Shown here: piece after piece, positions 25,772 through 35,197 of the stretch
Position numbering within the stretch: position 1 is the first letter of the stretch
Layout of the letters: every line of letters starts with the position of its first letter
Source: Croceimicrobium hydrocarbonivorans
GTDB lineage: Bacteria > Bacteroidota > Bacteroidia > Flavobacteriales > Schleiferiaceae
Length of the DNA stretch: 64,000 nt
Assembly: GCF_014524565.1 (NCBI RefSeq)
Contig: NZ_CP060139.1
Location: 2,983,501 to 3,047,500, forward strand
Direction of reading: 5' to 3'
The notes under the pieces: generated by a model
Databases searched by the model: none
Seen by the model: the letters and a program-made list of their open reading frames with translations, nothing else
Told to the model about the DNA's origin: nothing
Position numbers and translations under genes: made by a program

Positions 25772-26300
25772 AAAAACTGAAGGCTACCTTACCGTAATTA
25801 CGGACTTCATAAAAGTGCTCTAAGTGGGAGAGATCGGTTTCGCGATCATGTTCCAGTACCAGAAAGCCATCCTCCGCCAGGAGTTTCTTGAAAATGATCT
25901 GCTCTATTAATTCCTCGTATTGAGTATAATCATAAGGAGGATCGGCTAGAATCAGATCGTAAGTGCGGTAATCGCGTTTTACAAAATCCAGAACTTCCGC
26001 TCTCTGAACCTGCAGGATGTCGGCAAAGCCAATACTTTGAGCTGTTCTCTCAATAAAGCTGCAGCATTTTGGGTTTTGGTCTACCGCCGTAATTTGCTCG
26101 CAACCTCTACTGGCTAATTCGTAGGATAGATTACCCGTACCGGCGAAGAGATCCAGAACCGTGATTTCTTCAAAGTAGAAATGATTATTCAAGATATTGA
26201 ACAAACCTTCTTTAGCGAAGTCGGTTGTAGGTCGAACGGGTAAATTGAGTGGTGCTTTAATAAGCTTACCACGAAATTTCCCACTGATAATACGGGTCAT
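25746..26300 (-). CDS. rsmD: 16S rRNA (guanine(966)-N(2))-methyltransferase
   Basis: 184 residues. SAM-dependent methyltransferase with MTRIISGKFRGK at the start, a RsmD hallmark, then VRPTTDFAKEGLFNIL, the SAM motif DLFAGTGNLSYE, and the catalytic LADPPYDY. It methylates the exocyclic amine of G966 in 16S rRNA. The ATG overlaps the stop of the upstream DUF3822 gene (ATGA), so translation is coupled. The rsmD-DUF3822 pair is common in Bacteroidota. Confidence 0.95.
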   Translation of the reverse strand: MTRIISGKFRGKLIKAPLNLPVRPTTDFAKEGLFNILNNHFYFEEITVLDLFAGTGNLSYELASRGCEQITAVDQNPKCCSFIERTAQSIGFADILQVQRAEVLDFVKRDYRTYDLILADPPYDYTQYEELIEQIIFKKLLAEDGFLVLEHDRETDLSHLEHFYEVRNYGKVAFSFFSLAEESE

Positions 26301-27154
26301 AAAACGCCTAATAAATTGATGTTCTCGCGCAGATCTTTCTCACTGATCATCGGCGAGAGCTGGTAATTGTTGGGAACCGAAATGTCTTTAACCTCTCCAA
26401 TGTAGCGTTCGAGTAGGCTACGAAGCTTGTCACCTTTCAGGCTTAAGCCGCCCACTTTAAGGTGCAATTCGGTAGGTAAGAATCGATTTTGTTCCAGGCT
26501 GTATAATATGAAGTACAATAGGTCTTCTTCCGTTTGGAACTGGAATTTATTATACCACTGCACCTTACCTTTTTGAGCTAAATAAAAATCAGCTTCGCCC
26601 GGATTTACATAAAGGATGCCGGTAAAGCTTTCGCTTTTAGTGGCCTGATACAGGTTTTCAATGGCACTGGCCTGATGCTGGATTTGCGCTTGCATAAAGC
26701 GCTTGTTGATCCAATCGCTAATGCTTTCGGGAATAGCATGCACCATTAAGGCTTCGCTATGGGTCCAGTGATCGGTGTAAATGCGATCACCTTTTTGGAG
26801 TTTGGCGGTATAGGATAGGATTTGCTGGCCTTTGCCTTTTTGGTAAAAATGTTCGGGAACCAGGCTGAATTTTTGAAAATTGACCAGGCACTTTAGGCTG
26901 GCCGAGAGATCGGGATTAACAGGCAATTGATCCAAACTCTTTTCATAGAGTTCAATTAGCTTAGTTTCCGATTTTTCTTCTTTCCAAAATCTTTGGGCAC
27001 TGAGGAGAATACGACGCTTGTTTTCCCCAGCTACCAGAATGGAAAAGCCTGTCTTGGACAGGCTTAACACGGTATGACAATCTTTGAGCGTATCGCGGTT
27101 TAAGCCTGGGTCGACTTTGAGCGAAAGCTCGGCTATATTATCTCCAGTTACCAC
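26297..27154 (-). CDS. DUF3822 family protein
   Basis: 285 residues. By its place directly upstream of rsmD and by its form (an actin-like ATPase-type fold with LSLSKTGFSILVAGENKRRILLSAQRFW early and TGILYVNPGEADFYLAQKGKVQWYNKFQF in the middle) it fits DUF3822, a Bacteroidota family of unknown role. There is no signal peptide or membrane segment. Start is GTG at 27154, since no ATG is available before the conserved part; this start overlaps the end of the upstream membrane-protein gene by 17 bases. Function unknown; linkage suggests a housekeeping role. Confidence 0.8.
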   Translation of the reverse strand: MVTGDNIAELSLKVDPGLNRDTLKDCHTVLSLSKTGFSILVAGENKRRILLSAQRFWKEEKSETKLIELYEKSLDQLPVNPDLSASLKCLVNFQKFSLVPEHFYQKGKGQQILSYTAKLQKGDRIYTDHWTHSEALMVHAIPESISDWINKRFMQAQIQHQASAIENLYQATKSESFTGILYVNPGEADFYLAQKGKVQWYNKFQFQTEEDLLYFILYSLEQNRFLPTELHLKVGGLSLKGDKLRSLLERYIGEVKDISVPNNYQLSPMISEKDLRENINLLGVL

Positions 27155-27746
27155 TTAATGTAGGTTCGTTCATGTCGCCTACTTGTAAGGCATACTCCTC
27201 ATCAATGTACTGGCCATATTTGTTCAATACATCGTGGAAGATCGCGGTATTAGAAGCTTTGGCTTCAAATACAGGAACTACCACATCATTAACTTCCAGC
27301 TTTCCGGCTTTCAGATCGAATTCTTTATTGTTGCTGAAAGGAATGTAGCGTAAGCTTTCCGGATCAAAATCAGCATTAAAGAGTTTAAGCTTTACGGATT
27401 CGTAGCCCAAAATTTTCTTTACAATGGTATCCTTTTCCATTTCTTGTTGGTAGGTCTCATTGTAATACATAAAGGTAGAGTCTTTACGCTCTACACGGGC
27501 AATTTTACCGGTATCAACAAAAGCAATTACCGCATTTAAGTCGGCAGCGAACTCGCTGTACTCAGTACGGTAGGCTTTTTGAATATCTCGAATTTGCTCC
27601 AGTTTAGATTTCACCGCTGTATAGCGACGCTCTTTTAATTTTTCATAGTTGATCGGATCAAGGATGATCGAGTATAGGCGATAACCCAAGAAAACAATCA
27701 GTAAGAAAAGACCAATCTTAATTAGCGTTGAAGTCGTGGAATTCAT
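27138..27746 (-). CDS. Single-pass membrane protein, unknown function
   Basis: 202 residues. A single N-terminal transmembrane helix (TLIKIGLFLLIVFLGYRLYSIIL, about 8-30) is followed by a helical region with many basic and acidic residues (NYEKLKERRYTAVKSKLEQIRDIQKAYR) and a mixed domain. This layout, an anchor plus an amphipathic helix and a ~150-residue outer domain, resembles pilin-like pseudopilins without the usual prepilin cleavage site, but I do not claim that family. It is the first gene of the tri-cistron ending in rsmD. Confidence 0.65.
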   Translation of the reverse strand: MNSTTSTLIKIGLFLLIVFLGYRLYSIILDPINYEKLKERRYTAVKSKLEQIRDIQKAYRTEYSEFAADLNAVIAFVDTGKIARVERKDSTFMYYNETYQQEMEKDTIVKKILGYESVKLKLFNADFDPESLRYIPFSNNKEFDLKAGKLEVNDVVVPVFEAKASNTAIFHDVLNKYGQYIDEEYALQVGDMNEPTLSGNWR

Positions 27747-27837
27747 TCTATTTACGGACGTTTGGTGTTCGTGCTTGCGACAAAACTACAATTTTTTTTA
27801 GTTGGCAAACTTGTTTTTTCAACCCTACTTTTGAAGG

Positions 27838-29277
27838 ATGAATAAGGAATGGAAAAGAGCTTTTTATACACATCTGAAAAAGGCTTTTCCCCATCAGCCA
27901 ACACAGGGGCAGCTTGAAGCATTTAAACAGTTAACGCTCTTTTTTGCAGAACCGCGTGCCGACCTGGTTTTTTTACTGCGCGGTTATGCTGGAACCGGTA
28001 AAACCAGCCTTATTCAAGCCCTGGTTCCCAGTCTGGAAGCTTTTCAAAAGAAGGCCGTCTTATTGGCGCCTACCGGGCGAGCGGCTAAGGTTATGAGTCT
28101 GTATTCCGGTCGACCGGCATTTACCATTCATAAATATGTGTACCGATTGCAAACGGATGGACGTGGGTTTTCCATTTTCCGCTTGCGACCCAATAAGGCT
28201 CGCGACACCGTTTTTATTATTGATGAGGCTTCAATGATCAATGATGATCGCAGTGATTGGTCGGGATCGGTATTAGCTGATTTGCTCGAATTTGTGAATA
28301 GTGGTGTGCGTTGCCAACTCTTATTGGTAGGAGATACCGCTCAGCTACCCCCGGTGGGGAGTGATGAAAGTCCGGCCTTGAATGGCGATTATCTAGCCCG
28401 TTTGTATGGATTGGAAAATTATGGAGTGGAGCTTAAAGAAGTAATGCGGCAAGAACAAGAGTCGCAGCTTTTAGCGAATGCCACCTTTTTACGTAAGCTT
28501 CAGATTGAGCCCCCTTTTGATCAACCACAGTTTAAATTAGGTCCAGATGTATTGCGTTTGCAAGAGGGCTTTGAGGTGGAAGATGCCTTGAATCAGGCCA
28601 TTTCGGAAGTGGGTAAGGAGGAGATGTGCATTATCGTTCGATCGAATAAACGCGCCAATCTTTACAATCAGCAATTACGACGGCGGGTGCTTTGGCAGGA
28701 AGATGAGATTTCGACCGGTGATTATCTGATGGTGGTAAAAAACAATTACCACTGGTTACCCGATGGCCATAAGGCCAGCTTTATTGCCAATGGGGATATA
28801 TTGGAATTATTGGAGATCTATCAATTGATCGAGCTTTATGGAAAGCGCTTTGCTCGGGTGAAATTGCGCTTCACCGATTATGTCGATGCGGAGCCCTTCG
28901 AAAGCATTATCTTATTGGATGTATTGGATCATCCGGGTGCATCTTTAAGTTGGGAGGAGCAAAGGGCTTTCGCCGATGAGGTGGCCTTGGATTATCAGGA
29001 TTTGCCTACTAAGGCAGCTATAATGAAGGAGCTTAAGGAGAATCCCTACCTCAATGCCTTGCAGGTAAAATTTGCCTATGCTATAACCGGTCATAAGGCT
29101 CAGGGTGGACAGTGGAAGAGGGTATTTGTAGAACACCCCTGGCGGCCGGAAGAAGAAATCACTTTAGATTATTTACGCTGGTTGTATACGGCCATCACCC
29201 GGGCGCGGGAGGAGGTTTATTTATTGGGCTTCCCGGATCATTATTTCACTCAGGCTTCGGAGCCGGATTGGGAATAG
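27838..29277 (+). CDS. RecD-like ATP-dependent helicase (superfamily 1)
   Basis: 479 residues, a compact SF1B helicase. Motif I (Walker A) is GYAGTGKTS (Lys55), motif II FIIDEASM (Asp129, Glu130), motif III LLLVGDTAQLPPVGS, and the C-terminal UvrD-like lobe has FAYAITGHKAQGGQWKRVFVEHP and LYTAITRAREEVYL. It probably moves 5'-3' on DNA like RecD and Dda, which share these features. It lacks the long N-terminal region of RecD2. No recB or recC neighbour is present, so it acts alone or with unlinked partners. The last 28 bases overlap the end of gluQ. Confidence 0.88.
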   Translation: MNKEWKRAFYTHLKKAFPHQPTQGQLEAFKQLTLFFAEPRADLVFLLRGYAGTGKTSLIQALVPSLEAFQKKAVLLAPTGRAAKVMSLYSGRPAFTIHKYVYRLQTDGRGFSIFRLRPNKARDTVFIIDEASMINDDRSDWSGSVLADLLEFVNSGVRCQLLLVGDTAQLPPVGSDESPALNGDYLARLYGLENYGVELKEVMRQEQESQLLANATFLRKLQIEPPFDQPQFKLGPDVLRLQEGFEVEDALNQAISEVGKEEMCIIVRSNKRANLYNQQLRRRVLWQEDEISTGDYLMVVKNNYHWLPDGHKASFIANGDILELLEIYQLIELYGKRFARVKLRFTDYVDAEPFESIILLDVLDHPGASLSWEEQRAFADEVALDYQDLPTKAAIMKELKENPYLNALQVKFAYAITGHKAQGGQWKRVFVEHPWRPEEEITLDYLRWLYTAITRAREEVYLLGFPDHYFTQASEPDWE

Positions 29278-30143
29278 AGCGCTAGAAGCTCAGTTAAAGA
29301 ATCCGGACTTTCCTTTAAGCTTAAATACCTACTTAGATTTTTAAAGAGCTCTTTTTGCGCTTGGGGATTTTGGTAAATCTTAGCGGCAGGTGCAGATTGA
29401 CTTTTCGATAGTTTTTCGCCCCGCTCTAAAATCAAAGGATGGTGATAGAAGTGAACCGCTTCAAAGCTTTTTAAATTAAGTTCTTGGGCCAGGGCGATTT
29501 GGAAAAGACTGGAATCCCTAAGATCGGCACCGCGCACAATATGGCTGATCTTAAAATGTACATCATCGATCAGAGAGGCCATTTGATAGGCAGGATGTCC
29601 GGCTTTGCTTTTAAGTACCGTATAACGCATGGCTTGAGGAAAGTCTTCAGAACAGGAATTTCCTGACCAATTTTTAATTTCAAGCTGGGCAGAGTTTTTC
29701 TTCCAGCGCCAAGCGAAATCAGGATTATCCAAACTCAAATTTCGATTCAAGCAAGTACCTGGATAAATGCCTTCAGAGTTTAGCTCCAAAATGTCTTTGC
29801 GAGAACAATCACAGGCAAAAACCTGATTTTGATCTTTGAGCTGATTTAAGGCCCTGTGATAAAGATCCAAACGCAGCTCTTGCGACCAGTTTTTTTCAAA
29901 ATCCTCAATTCCGGAGGGCCCTTCATCATAGTCGATACCCAGTATTTCCAGGCTGCGGAATACATCTTCCAAATACTCCACTCGATAGCGTACACGATCG
30001 AGGTCATCAATGCGAAGCAGGATGGAGAGCCCTTCCTTGCGTGCCATCAACCAAGTTAGGGCAAAGGCAAAGAGGTTCCCCTGATGCAAATAACCGGAGG
30101 GAGTAGGAGCGATGCGGGTTTTTATATATTTGGCCTCGTTCAA
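29250..30143 (-). CDS. gluQ: Glutamyl-Q tRNA(Asp) synthetase
   Basis: 297 residues. A shortened glutamyl-tRNA synthetase that lacks the anticodon-binding domain and attaches glutamate to queuosine in tRNA(Asp). It has the class I HIGH-type motif APTPSGYLHQGN (residues 12-23), KLSKS (244-248), and the zinc-type pattern CDC ... YPGTC expected of this family. Length fits GluQ rather than full GltX. The start is TTG at 30143; an in-frame stop lies just three codons upstream and no ATG is nearby. Alternative family: a full-length GltX fragment, excluded by the intact zinc region and length. Confidence 0.92.
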   Translation of the reverse strand: MNEAKYIKTRIAPTPSGYLHQGNLFAFALTWLMARKEGLSILLRIDDLDRVRYRVEYLEDVFRSLEILGIDYDEGPSGIEDFEKNWSQELRLDLYHRALNQLKDQNQVFACDCSRKDILELNSEGIYPGTCLNRNLSLDNPDFAWRWKKNSAQLEIKNWSGNSCSEDFPQAMRYTVLKSKAGHPAYQMASLIDDVHFKISHIVRGADLRDSSLFQIALAQELNLKSFEAVHFYHHPLILERGEKLSKSQSAPAAKIYQNPQAQKELFKNLSRYLSLKESPDSLTELLALYSQSGSEA

Positions 30144-30201
30144 TATCTGCTATAAACCTGATTCTATTCTTTTCAAAAATCTGAAAAAGCTTTCGATTTC
30201 T

Positions 30202-32328
30202 ATGAAAATGTATCCATTACTACTTGGGCTGGTATTCGCATGCCTGAGTCCGAGGGTCCATGCCCAAAATGACGATTTAAAAACTGTGCATAGCCCCTTA
30301 TTCGCAGGGGAAAATTGGCCGGAGGATCTGAAAAAGGACTGGCTCGCTAAGATTGGTGAAAAAGTTGGAGAGGATGGACAGATTCATATTGATGAATCGG
30401 ATGCCGCTTCGTATGATGACTTCTGGTTACTCCAGTTTTCATTCATTCAACATATGCTATCCAATGGGAATATGGTCTTTGATGATAGTATTACCCATTA
30501 TTTAAATGGATTGGCAGATCGTGTTTTTGTCAATGAGCCTGATTTAAGAAAGAAACTTCGTTTTTATACTTATCGGAGTGATGAAAGCAATGCCTTTTGT
30601 ATTGCCGATGGGATGATCTTTATTAATACTGCACTTATTGCCAGATGTTCTGGTGAAGAAGAGTTGGCATTTATTATGGCGCATGAAGCTGCTCACTTTG
30701 CGCTGGAGCATTCTTATGAAGAGTTTAAACAGCGCAGTAGTCTTCAGGATATTGATTGGTTAACATCTGCTGATGCGATCGATTACTACCTACAAGCACT
30801 GGAAAGGAGTCAAGAACAAGAGTCGGCGGCAGATTTATGGGCCAGCTCCTTGGTTACCAAGCTTTTCTCTAAAAAGCATGCAGAACAAGCCTTAAAGGAT
30901 TTACACTATTCCCAATACCCATTTCAAAGAGAAGCTCTTAAGCAGCATCCATTATTTGGGGATTTAAATCTTAGTTTACCAGCATCCTATTATTTAGCAG
31001 ATACACCTGCCTATTCTGAGAATCTTGACTATCCCTATAAAGAATTAACGCACCCCAGCATCGGTGAACGAATTAAGGGGATTGCCAAAATTGAACAGGC
31101 CTCAGGAGGAGAGGTTGGTTTTAAGTCGAATGAGAAAGCTTTTCGGGCTATACAGGAATTAGCACGTCTGGATTTAATTTCATCTGAAATTGATAACCGT
31201 AGGATTGATCTCGCACTTTACCATTTAGCGGCAATACAGGAGAGCCATGGCAAGAGTCCATATTGGGCTTATTTGAAATTGAAAGCATTACACACTTTGT
31301 TGCTTTTGAAAAGTTCTCAAAGCTTAAGTGATAATCTCCTTGATATTTCGGGCACAGAAGGACCACTGCAAAGTTTGAATTTTCAATTGAAGCAATTAAA
31401 TACGGAGGACTGTTTACTTATTGCCTTGAATGAGTCTAAACGGATTGAAATTGAATTTCCTACAAATGAATTTTTGAAAAACTGGAGCCGAGAATATATT
31501 GGATTGTACTTCTACAGCGATATTGAATCCTGGAATCGTTTACTCTATTCGGGGAGGCGTTTGAATATCTCCGATACCATTAATTATATCGATCAAGAGT
31601 TAAAAACTTTGGTTGAGAAATCGGCTATTCCAGAACTCAAGAAACTAATGCCAGCAACACAATTGCAATCCTTGGTTCAATCAAATTCCAAATGGCTGCA
31701 AGATTATTTTCAGAAGGCAAGAAGGATTAGATTCAGTGTTGTTAAACTAGAGATTTCCAGTACAGATGAATATATGCTAAATAGCGGATTAGGTTTTACC
31801 TCAGAAGACAAGTTAAGAGATGAGATGACTTTTCGAGTGGAGTCGCCTCTTGAGAAGGAAGTTTGTATCCTCAGTCCGCAGATTTATACTTCTTCAGATC
31901 CTGAACAGCAATTTTCTCAAAAGATAGATGCTGCCTTTATGGAAGAAGGCATCTTAAAATCGATTAAGAATGGAACAAATCTCAAATTAAAGGCCTATGA
32001 TCTGTATTATCCACATTATAGAAGCTATGAAGGTTTAAGCTATAATCAGTATGTAGCAATCTTAGAAAGACTGCGTGAAATAAGATTCTATCATTATCTG
32101 GCATTACCAGCTCCTGAAATGGATTTTACGCAAGCTTGGGAATTGAATGACACTTATTATGGGTCACTCCTGGGATACATCTCCTCAAGCTCTGAGTATT
32201 ATATTATGGAAATCAGTGACTTGAACAAAGGTTTGATTCAAAAACGATTTTTCGAGAAGCTTCGTAGTCTGGACCCTGAGAATATGGACAATTTGGTTCA
32301 GGAAATTAACGAATTTAGTTACCCTTAA
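30202..32328 (+). CDS. Secreted M48-family metalloprotease with large unknown C-terminal region
   Basis: 708 residues from the ATG at 30202, which gives a signal peptide (MYPLLLGLVFACLSPRVHAQ). The zinc protease signature is IMAHEAAHFALEH (His161, Glu162, His165) and the third ligand Glu207 lies in QEQESAADLWAS, as in M48. The rest, from about residue 300 to 708, is helix-rich and unlike the usual TPR tail of BepA-type M48 proteins; I do not recognise it. A longer frame from 30112 would overlap gluQ. A -7 element TATATTTG at 30125-30132 supports the start at 30202. The next gene follows after two bases. Confidence 0.82.
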   Translation: MKMYPLLLGLVFACLSPRVHAQNDDLKTVHSPLFAGENWPEDLKKDWLAKIGEKVGEDGQIHIDESDAASYDDFWLLQFSFIQHMLSNGNMVFDDSITHYLNGLADRVFVNEPDLRKKLRFYTYRSDESNAFCIADGMIFINTALIARCSGEEELAFIMAHEAAHFALEHSYEEFKQRSSLQDIDWLTSADAIDYYLQALERSQEQESAADLWASSLVTKLFSKKHAEQALKDLHYSQYPFQREALKQHPLFGDLNLSLPASYYLADTPAYSENLDYPYKELTHPSIGERIKGIAKIEQASGGEVGFKSNEKAFRAIQELARLDLISSEIDNRRIDLALYHLAAIQESHGKSPYWAYLKLKALHTLLLLKSSQSLSDNLLDISGTEGPLQSLNFQLKQLNTEDCLLIALNESKRIEIEFPTNEFLKNWSREYIGLYFYSDIESWNRLLYSGRRLNISDTINYIDQELKTLVEKSAIPELKKLMPATQLQSLVQSNSKWLQDYFQKARRIRFSVVKLEISSTDEYMLNSGLGFTSEDKLRDEMTFRVESPLEKEVCILSPQIYTSSDPEQQFSQKIDAAFMEEGILKSIKNGTNLKLKAYDLYYPHYRSYEGLSYNQYVAILERLREIRFYHYLALPAPEMDFTQAWELNDTYYGSLLGYISSSSEYYIMEISDLNKGLIQKRFFEKLRSLDPENMDNLVQEINEFSYP

Positions 32329-32330
32329 TT

Positions 32331-33884
32331 ATGATTCGGAATTTGTTAAAGCTGTCCTTGTTGCCCCTTGTTTTTATCGGGTTTAATTCGGTCAAAGCAC
32401 AGGTACTATGGGAGGAAACAGAAGAAGATGAGTCTTATATTGACTATTTAGGTGAATTAAGTGGCAATCATTTATATCGAATTTATGATGGTTATTTCCA
32501 TAGTGAAGAAAAGTTCAACTATGCAGTGTATCGTATTTACAATGAATCGACCCAAGAAGTATTGAAGTCATTTGAGCCTGAGTGCGGAATTATATTGATG
32601 GACTTCGTTAAGAATGATACCCTCTATATGGTCTCAAATGATTATATGAGGGATTCTAAAGAGTATCAAATTCGCCTGTGGCGCTTTAATTCCAAACTTG
32701 AAGAAATTGATAAAAAGACAATTCACTCTTGGGTCAACTTGATTGGCCCGCAGAGTGTTAGGGCCAAGGTGGATAAGTCGAAAAAGTATATTGTAATTAC
32801 GCAATTAAATAGCATTGGCGCTGGTAGAAAGACTTTTGAAACTGTATCCTTGGTTTCACTTGCGGATCAGAAGATGCTATTTAGCAATACCTATCGTAGG
32901 TCCTGGAATGACTTTGACTTTTTTAGGTACCGAAATCGGAACATGTCCGAGCTGCTTGTCGCTGAGAACGGAGATGTTTATTTATGTAGTGACAATGGAC
33001 TTTTATATTGCTTCTTGCGCGAGCAAAATTTCAACTTGTGGCAATTAAATATGAGACCAAAAGATTTGAGTGCTTTCAAGCTTTTGGCCGGATCTGAATT
33101 GAGCGTATTAAATGATACTACTCTCCTCTATACAGCGGAAATACTAGACTATCAAGGTTATGTTAAACGACCTACATTCTGGGCAATGAAAACCATTCGG
33201 TCTGGATTGGTAGCGGTACAAATAGATAGTCGAACTCAATTACTGTCCTTAAAAGAAATGAAAACAGTAAATGATGCGCAAAAAGGATTTAAAACTTCTT
33301 GGTACGGAGATAAAGAAAGACCTGGGCTTAAGCAGATGAGACCCATCGTTTTTCGAAGTGAAGATGGAAAGCGCATTTATAGGATTACGGAGGAAATTCA
33401 ACAAGAATTAGGGGAAAACCGGTGGTTGGCTTATAATATGTTTAGTGATTTGTATCTGTCTGTCTTTGATCTAAATGGCAATCTAATGGACTCCCAAAAA
33501 ATTTCGAAGCGTCAAATTGCAATGAACTTTACTCAAAATGGAGGATCCTATTTCTATCGGGAAGAGAAAGGCATGCTATATATCGGTTATTATGAATTGC
33601 CCGAAGACGAAAAAACAGGTAGTAATATCGCCTTGCAAAGTGGACGAGATAACTTTGAGGATGAAAAGTATCTTGAAAAAGCTCAGTTAAAGGTAGTGAC
33701 CTACAATCCTGAATTAAAGTCTTTGGAAAACAAAGTGTATGGCTCTCAATTATTTCTTGAGGATTATTATCTGGCAACCTCGCGTTTTCAGTCCCTTCAG
33801 GGAGAAGAGCCGATCAAAACCTTTATTAGTAAGAAGAATAAATTTGCCTTAGGTAGATTGATAAACCTACCCTTTGTTAATTAA
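32331..33884 (+). CDS. Secreted protein of unknown function paired with the M48 protease
   Basis: 517 residues with a signal peptide (MIRNLLKLSLLPLVFIGFNSVKAQ). The mature part has many short beta-strand-like blocks such as NHLYRIYDGYFHS, DTLYMVSNDYM and GDVYLCSDNGLLYCF, of a kind seen in beta-propellers, but repeats are not regular enough to assign one. It starts two bases after the M48 gene stop, so it is co-transcribed and may be a partner, inhibitor or substrate. No T9SS tail, no lipobox. Its end overlaps the convergent barrel-like gene by eight bases. Confidence 0.65.
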   Translation: MIRNLLKLSLLPLVFIGFNSVKAQVLWEETEEDESYIDYLGELSGNHLYRIYDGYFHSEEKFNYAVYRIYNESTQEVLKSFEPECGIILMDFVKNDTLYMVSNDYMRDSKEYQIRLWRFNSKLEEIDKKTIHSWVNLIGPQSVRAKVDKSKKYIVITQLNSIGAGRKTFETVSLVSLADQKMLFSNTYRRSWNDFDFFRYRNRNMSELLVAENGDVYLCSDNGLLYCFLREQNFNLWQLNMRPKDLSAFKLLAGSELSVLNDTTLLYTAEILDYQGYVKRPTFWAMKTIRSGLVAVQIDSRTQLLSLKEMKTVNDAQKGFKTSWYGDKERPGLKQMRPIVFRSEDGKRIYRITEEIQQELGENRWLAYNMFSDLYLSVFDLNGNLMDSQKISKRQIAMNFTQNGGSYFYREEKGMLYIGYYELPEDEKTGSNIALQSGRDNFEDEKYLEKAQLKVVTYNPELKSLENKVYGSQLFLEDYYLATSRFQSLQGEEPIKTFISKKNKFALGRLINLPFVN

Positions 33885-34575
33885 TACGGTAAGCTAACGT
33901 TACACCTAGTAAAAACTTCAATCGATTTTTTTGTTGAAAGGTATCAAAGTTGGTTCTGATCGGTTGGTCGCTTAGGTAACTGAAATTTTGGACGGGATAA
34001 TATTCTAAGCCCACTTGAAAACTAGATTCAAAAGGTTCCCAGTCGATCATCCAGCCAAAGCCGCCCTCCAGTCCAAAGGCCTGCGCTTTGATACCAAAAC
34101 TGTTTCCGTTTAAAGAGGAAAAAGGACCGGAGTTTGTGCCTCCTCCGAAATAGTCAGACTTAGTTTGTTGATCTTTATATTTTAAACCTAGGTCATAGTA
34201 AAAATTGTCCATGCCTTCCCGGCTGGGATTAAGGTATTGTCTGAAATATATTCCGGTTCCCCATCCTGAAAAGTTGTAATCGCCAGATTCGAGTAGGTCT
34301 GTATAGGCCGTGGCATCAGACTTGAAGAAATCCTTTACATCATTACGGGCTCTGAGATCAAGTAGTATAGAATACTGTCTGCTAAGGGCATGTTCCCAAG
34401 CTAAATTGTATTCTCCGGTCACAATGCTACTAATGCTGGTTTGAATGCGATTGTGTCGGTATTCTCCTTCTTGATATTGCTCTTTAAGTTTGTTTTTGAG
34501 CTTTTCTCGCTGGCCATACATGGTGCTGCTAAAAAACAATAACAGAAGTAAAAGTGGAATGCGTTGCAGATTCAT
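33877..34575 (-). CDS. Probable outer-membrane beta-barrel protein
   Basis: 232 residues. A signal peptide (IPLLLLLLFFSSTMYGQ) is followed by a charged helix and alternating aromatic strands, for instance YNLAWEHALSRQYSILLDLRA, YNFSGWGTGIYFRQYL and FQVGLEYYPVQNFSY, ending LKFLLGVTLAYRIN with an aromatic residue two from the C-terminus. This is the pattern of a small 8-strand barrel, like the DUF3575 group. No close family is claimed. It is a single gene, convergent with the protein above. Confidence 0.65.
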   Translation of the reverse strand: MNLQRIPLLLLLLFFSSTMYGQREKLKNKLKEQYQEGEYRHNRIQTSISSIVTGEYNLAWEHALSRQYSILLDLRARNDVKDFFKSDATAYTDLLESGDYNFSGWGTGIYFRQYLNPSREGMDNFYYDLGLKYKDQQTKSDYFGGGTNSGPFSSLNGNSFGIKAQAFGLEGGFGWMIDWEPFESSFQVGLEYYPVQNFSYLSDQPIRTNFDTFQQKNRLKFLLGVTLAYRIN

Positions 34576-34645
34576 AGGTTTAATTGAAATAGATTTTAGG
34601 TTTCAAAAATAAGAGCTTCATTGGGACTTTATGTAATTTACCGCC

Positions 34646-35197
34646 ATGAAACGCTCCCTCGGAAAATTCTTCTTTTACCTGGCCGGCTGGAAGTTGAAAG
34701 CCAATATTACCGATGAAATCAAGCATTCGGTAATGGTAGCGGCTCCCCATACTTCCAATTGGGATTTTCCCTTTGCCTTGGCCGCTTTCTGGATGATGGG
34801 AATCGATCTAAAGTACTTCATTAAAAACGCCTATACCCGCGGTTTGCATGGATTGTTTTTTCGTTGGACGGGTGCCATTGGCGTAAACCAGAAGAAGCAC
34901 GGCAACCTTACGGATTATGCTATCCGTTTGTTGAAGGAGCGTAAAATGGTAGTCTTAGTGCCCGCAGAAGGAACTCGTAAAAAAGTAGATAAATGGCGGA
35001 CCGGTTTTTACCGCATTGCCATCGAAGCTAAGGTGCCTATTAGTCTGGGTTATCTAGACTATGCCAAAAAAGAAGCCGGCATCAGAGGGGTGTTTTGGCC
35101 CAGTGGCGATTTTGATCAGGATATGGCCCATATCGAGGCACAATACCGCGATATAGGTCCAAAGTTTCCTGAGAATTATAATCCTAAAATTTACTAG
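34646..35197 (+). CDS. PlsC-like lysophospholipid acyltransferase
   Basis: 183 residues. Contains the acyltransferase HX4D motif as HTSNWD (His35-Asp40), the conserved RWTGAIGV block and PAEGTRKK (the EGTR motif). Members transfer acyl groups to lysophosphatidic acid or related lipids at the inner membrane. The protein is short and has only one weak hydrophobic N-terminal helix, so it belongs to the small-size subgroup found in Bacteroidota; substrate unknown. It overlaps the convergent SDR gene by four bases. Confidence 0.88.
   Translation: MKRSLGKFFFYLAGWKLKANITDEIKHSVMVAAPHTSNWDFPFALAAFWMMGIDLKYFIKNAYTRGLHGLFFRWTGAIGVNQKKHGNLTDYAIRLLKERKMVVLVPAEGTRKKVDKWRTGFYRIAIEAKVPISLGYLDYAKKEAGIRGVFWPSGDFDQDMAHIEAQYRDIGPKFPENYNPKIY

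Noticed and set aside
30112-30201. Upstream extension of the M48 protease
   Set aside because: It adds 30 residues before a good signal peptide and overlaps gluQ; a -7 element lies within it.
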